Shown here piece after piece: positions 1 through 5,100 of a stretch of DNA of 7,433 nucleotides. The DNA is from Candidatus Fischerbacteria bacterium RBG_13_37_8 (GTDB lineage: Bacteria; Acidobacteriota; HRBIN11; MFGW01). The position numbers and the translations under genes are program-made. Each line of letters begins with the position of its first letter. Position 1 is the stretch's first letter. The stretch is from positions 18,671 to 26,103 of the forward strand of contig MFGW01000202.1 in assembly GCA_001780385.1 (NCBI GenBank). Reading direction: 5' to 3'. The notes under the pieces were generated by a model. It saw only the letters and a program-made list of their open reading frames with translations. It ran no database searches and had not been told where the DNA came from.

Positions 1-219
1 GGTGATATCCTGGTAATATTTAGCGATGGTGTGATCGAATCAATGAACAATGCTGGACAGGAATTTGGTCAAGAGCAGCTCATTGCACTCATTACAGCCA
101 ATTCATCACTGCCTCCTGAAGAATTACTAACCCTTATTCTTACTGAAATTGAACACTTTACAAACAATACTCCGCAGCATGATGATATTACCCTCATCAT
201 TGCAAAAATTAAAGAATAG
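1..219 (+). CDS. SpoIIE/RsbU-type PP2C serine phosphatase, C-terminal fragment
   Basis: This is the last 72 residues of a gene cut by the left window edge; the frame is open from base 1 to a TAG at 217-219. The fragment starts GDILVIFSDGVIES and ends QHDDITLIIAKI. These are the two C-terminal hallmarks of the SpoIIE (PPM/PP2C-like) phosphatase domain: the SDG aspartate (fragment residue 9) and the HDD-T segment (residues 60-64), which supply metal-binding acidic residues. Known members dephosphorylate a phosphoserine, often on an anti-sigma-factor antagonist, and usually carry sensor domains (PAS, GAF, HAMP, receiver) upstream. The sensor part lies outside the window, so the signal is unknown. 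The GTG at 31 is internal and not a start. No terminator hairpin follows the stop. Family assignment is firm; the target is not known. Confidence 0.85.
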   Translation, partial: GDILVIFSDGVIESMNNAGQEFGQEQLIALITANSSLPPEELLTLILTEIEHFTNNTPQHDDITLIIAKIKE

Positions 220-230
220 TAATAAGTGGA

Positions 231-248
231 CAGGGAACAGGGAACAGG
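231..248. repeat. CAGGGAA heptanucleotide tandem repeat
   Basis: Two exact copies of CAGGGAA (231-237 and 238-244) are followed by a partial CAGG copy at 245-248. It starts 11 bases after the phosphatase stop codon. Heptamer arrays of this kind are known as intergenic simple repeats in several bacterial groups. No function can be read from it. Confidence 0.7.
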
Positions 249-278
249 ATATTAATTGCTACGCCAACACCAACCTCT

Positions 279-302
279 GCCTTTACCTTTACCTATACTT
301 TT
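279..302. repeat. TTTACC-type simple repeat, copy 1
   Basis: This is a short degenerate hexanucleotide array of CTTTAC/CCTATA units. The 19-mer cctttacctttacctatac at 280-298 occurs again exactly at 1927-1945 in the next intergenic region. It lies in non-coding sequence between the phosphatase and transporter genes, preceded by a CCAAC-rich stretch (264-275). The shared 19-mer indicates a dispersed intergenic repeat class in this genome. Confidence 0.6.
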
Positions 303-308
303 AGAGTA

Positions 309-337
309 TTGAAATATATTTGTATTCCATTTACAAT
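309..337 (+). promoter_or_regulatory. Predicted sigma70-like promoter for the MFS gene
   Basis: The -35 box TTGAAA (309-314) and the -10 box TACAAT (332-337) are separated by 17 bases, each matching consensus at five of six positions. Transcription would start near 344 and give a leader of about 160 nt before the ATG at 506, holding both hairpins at 381-401 and 434-456. It is the best promoter I found in this AT-rich gap. Chance matches are common in such sequence, so confidence is moderate. Confidence 0.45.
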
Positions 338-354
338 AGCACAATATATTTGTA
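313..354 (+). promoter_or_regulatory. 12-nt direct repeat around the -10 box, possible operator
   Basis: The sequence aatatatttgta occurs at 313-324 and again at 343-354, exactly 30 bases apart, about three helical turns. The first copy lies in the promoter spacer and the second at the expected transcription start. Copies in phase on one helix face suit a dimeric or cooperative regulator. The sequence is AT-rich and a chance duplication is possible. Confidence 0.3.
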
Positions 355-380
355 ATTGTTTGCAAAAGATAATTCTGCAA

Positions 381-401
381 GGGCGAACACAAGGTTCGCC
401 C
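381..401. repeat. Palindromic element: GGGCGAAC hairpin
   Basis: GGGCGAAC (381-388), a 5-base loop acaag, and GTTCGCCC (394-401) form a perfect 8-bp stem, with a bulged extension AA/TT outside it. It resembles the short palindromic intergenic element with GGGCGAAC/GTTCGCCC arms and an ACAAG-like loop that I recall from many unrelated bacterial genomes. No U-run follows, so it is not an intrinsic terminator. If the predicted promoter is real, it sits in the transporter leader. Confidence 0.6.
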
Positions 402-433
402 CTTCATAATATAGCAGCATGGGATACGAGAAA

Positions 434-456
434 CTTGCGAACGCTTCGTTCGCAAG
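434..456. repeat. Perfect 10-bp hairpin in the transporter leader
   Basis: CTTGCGAACG (434-443), loop CTT, and CGTTCGCAAG (447-456) form a perfect 10-bp stem with a tight loop. Its core GCGAAC/GTTCGC is the same as in the 381-401 hairpin, so arms of the two hairpins can also pair with each other. It ends 35 bases before the ribosome site and is not followed by a U-run. It could be a second copy of a palindromic repeat or a leader regulatory structure. Confidence 0.6.
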
Positions 457-491
457 CACTTGAATCCTTGATCCCTTTAATTTACTACAAA

Positions 492-497
492 AAGGAG
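492..497 (+). promoter_or_regulatory. Ribosome binding site of the MFS gene
   Basis: AAGGAG lies 8 bases before the ATG at 506. This fixes the transporter start, and no competing upstream start in frame has a comparable site. Confidence 0.85.
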
Positions 498-505
498 CAT
501 AGTAA

Positions 506-1903
506 ATGACAGAAGAACAAAAAGCCAAACTGAGAAAAGCATTGAATGAATCATTTGCGTATCGTTGGAGTATTCTTTTGCTTGTAAGTTTTGCTATGGC
601 AACGAATTATTATTTTTATGATGTGTTATCACCGATACAGGAAGAAATTGTAAAGCTTTTTGGTTCCGCAGCGCTCTATGGTGGTATTATTTCCGCATAC
701 TCAATTCCTAACACATTCTTTTTGATGGCAGTACTGGGCGGCATAATATGCGACAGGCTTGGAATTCGTATCACAGGAACTATGTTCTTCTCTTCCATGT
801 TTGTTGGCTCCTTTCTTACTTATTACGGAACTACAGATTATTTCATCGGCGGCGGCATCGGATACAATTTCTTAAATTCATTTCTCACCAATTATCCGCC
901 TGCTTTTAAAATGATGGCAATCGGTTTTTTTCTATTTGGTTTAGGAGCAGAAACTTCCTGTGTGGTAATAGCCAAAATAGTAGTGCGGTGGTTCAAGGGC
1001 AAGGAGCTTGCCACCGCGCTCGGTGTAAATGTAGGTATTGCACGTGTTGCTTCATCTCTTACTTTTTCAGTAGGTGCCTGGATGTCTGATCCTGTCTGGA
1101 ATCGACCAGTTATCTTAGGTGCAATAATTATGACTGCCGGATTCCTGGCATTCATCACCTATATCTTTTTTGATATTGCCCTCGTTCGCAGTGAGAAAAC
1201 CGAAGAAACCTCGGCTGAAAAGCCAAAAGAAGAGCCTTTCCGTGTTGCTGATGTGATTAAATTGCTTAAAACACCCTCGTATCTGTACATAGCATTACTC
1301 TGCGTGACATTTTATTCAGCGGTATTTCCCTTCAATAAATTTGCCGTTGACCTCATGCAAAATAAATTTTTAATGACGAGACAATTTGCTGGTCTTATTG
1401 TTTCTGTTTTGCCGCTTGCACAAGCAGTTATTACACCCCTTTTTGGCTGGGTTTGTGATTACAGGGGCAAAAGTGCTTCACTTATGATTTTAGGTTCCAT
1501 CCTTCTTATCATGGGACATGTTACGTTATCACTTACCAACTTGCCACCCTATGTCGCACTTGTTATGCTCGGTGTCGCGTTTTCACTTGTTCCTGCTGCT
1601 ATGTGGCCCGCTCTTGCTAAAATTGTGGATCTAAAACGGCTTGGAACTGCTTATGGGCTTACTTTTTCAATACAAAATATCGGACTCTTTTTTACTCCTA
1701 TGCTGATTGGCTACGTGCTCGATGTCTCAAATCCGGGAGTTGCTGCCGCTAAACAAGCAGGTGAAAATGTTCTTTATAACTATACTAATCCTATTCTTAT
1801 GCTTGCTGTATATGGTTTTCTCGGTCTTATCTTTGCTTTTCTGCTTTTGCGAGAAGATAAAACAAGCGGTTTCGGTCTCGAACAACCCAACAAGGTCAAA
1901 TAA
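506..1903 (+). CDS. MFS transporter, MFSD1-like (possible peptide transporter)
   Basis: A 465-residue inner-membrane protein of the Major Facilitator Superfamily, full length for a 12-helix carrier. The first helix starts near residue 20. The loop 2-3 motif A is clear at residues 79-88 (G-x3-DR-x-G-x-R), and its second-half counterpart is at 314-322 (GWVCDYRGK). A charged linker at 228-245 (SEKTEETSAEKPKEEP) separates the two six-helix halves. Residues 379-394 (LGTAYGLTFSIQNIGL), preceded by an AAMWP segment, closely resemble the MFSD1 branch of the family as I remember it. Animal MFSD1 exports dipeptides from lysosomes, so peptide transport is a reasonable guess but not shown. An unusual polar insert near 111-135 (GGGIGYNFLNSFLTNYPP) may form an external loop. 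The gene has its own SD and likely promoter, and no clear terminator before the protease gene 141 bases downstream. Superfamily call is firm; substrate is unknown. Confidence 0.9.
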   Translation: MTEEQKAKLRKALNESFAYRWSILLLVSFAMATNYYFYDVLSPIQEEIVKLFGSAALYGGIISAYSIPNTFFLMAVLGGIICDRLGIRITGTMFFSSMFVGSFLTYYGTTDYFIGGGIGYNFLNSFLTNYPPAFKMMAIGFFLFGLGAETSCVVIAKIVVRWFKGKELATALGVNVGIARVASSLTFSVGAWMSDPVWNRPVILGAIIMTAGFLAFITYIFFDIALVRSEKTEETSAEKPKEEPFRVADVIKLLKTPSYLYIALLCVTFYSAVFPFNKFAVDLMQNKFLMTRQFAGLIVSVLPLAQAVITPLFGWVCDYRGKSASLMILGSILLIMGHVTLSLTNLPPYVALVMLGVAFSLVPAAMWPALAKIVDLKRLGTAYGLTFSIQNIGLFFTPMLIGYVLDVSNPGVAAAKQAGENVLYNYTNPILMLAVYGFLGLIFAFLLLREDKTSGFGLEQPNKVK

Positions 1904-1913
1904 AGAAAAACTA

Positions 1914-1990
1914 CCCTTTACTTATACCTTTACCTTTACCTATACCTTTACCTTACCCTCTCCCTCTTCCTCTCCCTTCCCCCCTCACCC
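1914..1990. repeat. C/T-rich tract with TTTACC hexamers (copy 2), G-rich on the minus strand
   Basis: Almost all of the non-coding gap between the transporter and the protease is occupied by this tract. The 5' part is TTTACC/TATACC hexamers and shares 19 nt exactly (1927-1945) with the earlier gap. The 3' part is CCCTCT-like pyrimidine sequence with C-runs at 1956-1958, 1962-1964, 1974-1976, 1979-1984 and 1988-1990. On the minus strand these are G-runs that nearly satisfy a G-quadruplex pattern, with one loop of 9. No gene is seen here; the open frame across it is low-complexity. Confidence 0.65.
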
Positions 1991-2012
1991 ATTTCTGTTC
2001 CTCACGAGTCTC

Positions 2013-2018
2013 TATAAT
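2013..2018 (+). promoter_or_regulatory. Possible -10 box for the protease gene
   Basis: A perfect TATAAT lies 27 bases before the ATG. I see no good -35 box at 16-18 bases upstream, where the pyrimidine tract ends, so this would be a weak or activator-dependent promoter with a very short leader. The gene may instead be read through from the transporter. Confidence 0.3.
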
Positions 2019-2032
2019 ATTAGAAAATCAAC

Positions 2033-2038
2033 AGGAGG
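2033..2038 (+). promoter_or_regulatory. Ribosome binding site of the protease gene
   Basis: AGGAGG, a near-perfect Shine-Dalgarno, lies 6 bases before the ATG at 2045. It decides the start in favour of 2045 over the internal ATG at 2069, which would remove part of the signal peptide. Confidence 0.9.
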
Positions 2039-2044
2039 TTTTTT

Positions 2045-2107
2045 ATGTACTTCAGGGCATTAAAAATTATGGTGGTGGTAATACTTTTCACATCTTTCGC
2101 ATTTGCT
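2045..2107 (+). other. Signal peptide of the protease (residues 1-21)
   Basis: Residues 1-7 carry Arg4 and Lys7, residues 8-18 are a hydrophobic core (IMVVVILFTSF), and AFA at 19-21 precedes Asp22, a good signal peptidase I site. There is no cysteine for lipid attachment, so the product is a secreted protein and not a lipoprotein. Confidence 0.85.
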
Positions 2108-5100
2108 GATACTGAACCATACAAAGCAGGAAATAATGATTTGGCAGATACTGTCTTACCGGTTCATCCTTTGCTCTCGGAATTGAAATTAGCGGCACGC
2201 TTCAACATGGCTTATCCCCTGCAAAATATCTATTACGGAAATGAACTTACTTTTCAGCAGCAGGGCTGGCAAGATTTCATCACCACATATGGAACAGGCT
2301 GGAGATTAATGTGGGATACACGTGCTGGACGTCCCAATCTTGTTGAAGGAAAAGGAATCCCTTTCTATGCAGGAAAAGGTAACACACTGAAACCTGATTT
2401 TGAAGAACTGACCATTGATTATCTTCATAAAAAAATAACACGTTTTGTTAATGAAAATAACGAACTTCTCCCTATCGATTTCTCCACACTTCAACTGAAT
2501 AAAGAAGCCAGTCCTATCTTCGACAATGGCAGGTACTGTGTCATTCAATATGATTATATCATGGGTAAAAACAGCAATAATTCATTACAGAATCAGGACC
2601 AGGGAGTGATTGTAGATGGTGCCAGAGTATTTTTCCGGTTCAACAATGGTAACTTAGTACAATTTGGCAGCCTGGGTATCAGTGATATTACTATTCCGGT
2701 AGTTCCAGTTATAAGCGCTTATCAGGCAGAATATAATGTTGCGGTTGCTTTAAGCAGGGGTGACTATGAAGTCGATTCAATTCTTAGAAGCAATTTACTG
2801 GTGGTTCAAGAAATACCTGCAGGTCAGAACACCTATGATGATTATGCCGGACGTACCGGCTATGGTATTCAATACCGTCTCGTCTATGCTGTTGAATTTA
2901 CAAAGACCAACACACATGATACCTACAGCGCATGGGTAGATGCAATTACCGGTAATATCGTGATGCAGGAAAATCTGACACTCTACGGTCATGTTTACGG
3001 AAATATTTCAATACGTCCGGGTAACCGGGCACAGAAAACATTTCCATATTGCACAGTTGACAATAACGGGACAAAGTATACTAATTTATGGGGATATTAT
3101 AGTTATGCAAGTTCTCCTTCAACAAGCGCCACCTCAACATTAAGCGGGCACTATGCCGATCCTAATGATAATTGTGGCGCGATAAGTCTCACCACTAATA
3201 CCTCACCCGGCAATCTGAATTTTGGCACATCTGCCGGTACTGATTGTAGTACACCCGGTTCAGGTGGTGCAGGCAATACATTTGCCTCTAGGAGCACCCA
3301 TTGGCATGTATCGTGGATTCGCACCAAGGCAAAATTCTTTCTCCCTGGGATTGCCTGGTTGGATGATACACTTACCAGTAACACGAATATTTCTACCGAT
3401 TCCTGTAATGCATGGTGGTCAGGGGGCGCTGGTACGCTTAATTTCCTGCAATCTGATGCAGACTGCAATAATTCAGCTGAAATAGGCGGTACCACTTACC
3501 ATGAATGGGGTCACGGAATAGATTCAAATAGCGGTCATCCTGCAAGAACGCCTTCTAATGAACGAGTCAGTGGTGAAGCACTTGGCGATTTTCTCGATGC
3601 CTTAATGCTCAAGGATGCCTGCCACAGCCAGGGTATGTACAAGGTATTAAGTTGCTATCATTGTCCTGCTGCATGTCATGGAACACGTTTCATTGCAATG
3701 CGGTTCGATGATGATGGGCTTCCCGGCACACCTGACGTTCCCGTAACTCCACAGAATATTCTCAATAACAATGGACCTAACTGCGACAGGTACTCAAGTG
3801 TTTGTGTCATGTGCCCATACAGTTATCCTGACCCGGACTGTAATTCGCCTGTTCTCTACCGAGGCATTATGGGCTATGAAGGACACTGCGAGTCTTACAT
3901 CGCTTCCGGTGCACTTTGGGATATGGTACAAAACATTGTAACAGCGCATGGAGAAGCAGCCTGGACCTGGGTCGACAGATTATGGTTTGAATCGTTACCT
4001 TCGCTTGGCTCTGCATACCGGATTACTTCAGGTGGAGAATGTAATACAGGTGCCTCTATTGATGGCTGCGCTGCTTCAAATTTCTACACGGTACTCCTCG
4101 CCGCTGATGATGATGACGGTAATCTCACCAATGGCACACCAAACGGCGGTCGTATCTGGAATGCATTCAATAACCACGATATCGCATGCGGTTCCAGTCC
4201 GGCTAATTATAATGTTTGCACCGAACCGTCCACACCTACTCTTTATGCTGCCGCTTCTGATGAACAAATTGCACTTACATGGACTCTTTCAACAAATGCT
4301 ACGAATTACCGCGTCTACATAAGCCCCTTCGGAACAGCAGCAGATTGTGATTTCGGCGGCTGGATCCCTTACACTACTACCACAAATTACAATTACTACT
4401 CAGTAGCTAATTTATGGAATACCATCGGTTATTCTTTCGCAGTACAGGCAATCAATGGGAGCGTTGATTGCGTTTCCGCGATGTCAAATTGTGTATTTGT
4501 TGAACCTACATCTGCTGCCCAGGTAAATCTCACCGGTTATAAATCATCCGGTTGGGAACATGTATTAGTGCCATCCAATAATTCATGCGATTCGACGACA
4601 TGCGTTCGCAGTGCTACCTTGAGCGCCAATGGAACAAGCAGCAACTTTAATTTCAAGGTACGGAATAATTCCACCGTTGCTGCCGCAGCTCATAAAATTC
4701 GTCTCTATATCGATGATAATGCCGTTTTGGGCTATAACCGAGCTTCTCATGCAGCAAATACTACCCTTACATTCAATGACCAGCCTCTCGTTGCCAAGGG
4801 CGGTCGTCATATGTTGAAAATTGTCTTCGATGATGATGATGAAATTTCGGAAAGCGTTGAAACGGACAACTCCTGGATTGCACCATCAGCTGTCTTCGAA
4901 CCATATAATTTGAATATTGATAATTCTCTTACCCGTACTAATCCACCGGATCGAAATCCGGAAGGGTACTCATATTATTCTTGCGACGGTTACTTTTTCT
5001 CAGTTACACCAAGTGGCGGTCAGTATTATTGGAGCATCATCGGAGTACTCCCAAGAGAAAGTACTGCTGATTATGATGTGCGACTGCATGATGATTATGT

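Noticed and set aside
434..456. Intrinsic terminator
   Set aside because: The stem is strong, but no U-run follows in the + direction (bases are cacttgaatcc). On the minus strand the bases after the stem are tttctcgtatcc, again too weak.
309..509. 66-codon + strand frame in the transporter leader
   Set aside because: It begins at a TTG inside the predicted -35 box, has no SD, and its residues come from the AT-rich repeats and hairpins.
252..528. Two short minus-strand frames in the first intergenic gap
   Set aside because: They read through the simple repeats and hairpins, have no SD, and resemble no known protein.
1707..2063. 118-codon + strand frame across the end of the transporter and the pyrimidine tract
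   Set aside because: It overlaps the transporter in another frame, and its unique part is low-complexity Pro/Ser/Thr/Phe encoded by the C/T repeat. No ribosome site fits.
3151..3495. 114-codon minus-strand frame inside the protease
   Set aside because: It is antisense to the conserved catalytic domain, whose frame is clearly the coding one.
4105..4125. DDDDGN run as an EF-hand calcium site
   Set aside because: The spacing does not follow the EF-hand loop. The run belongs to the conserved DGN-NGTP motif of the protease family.
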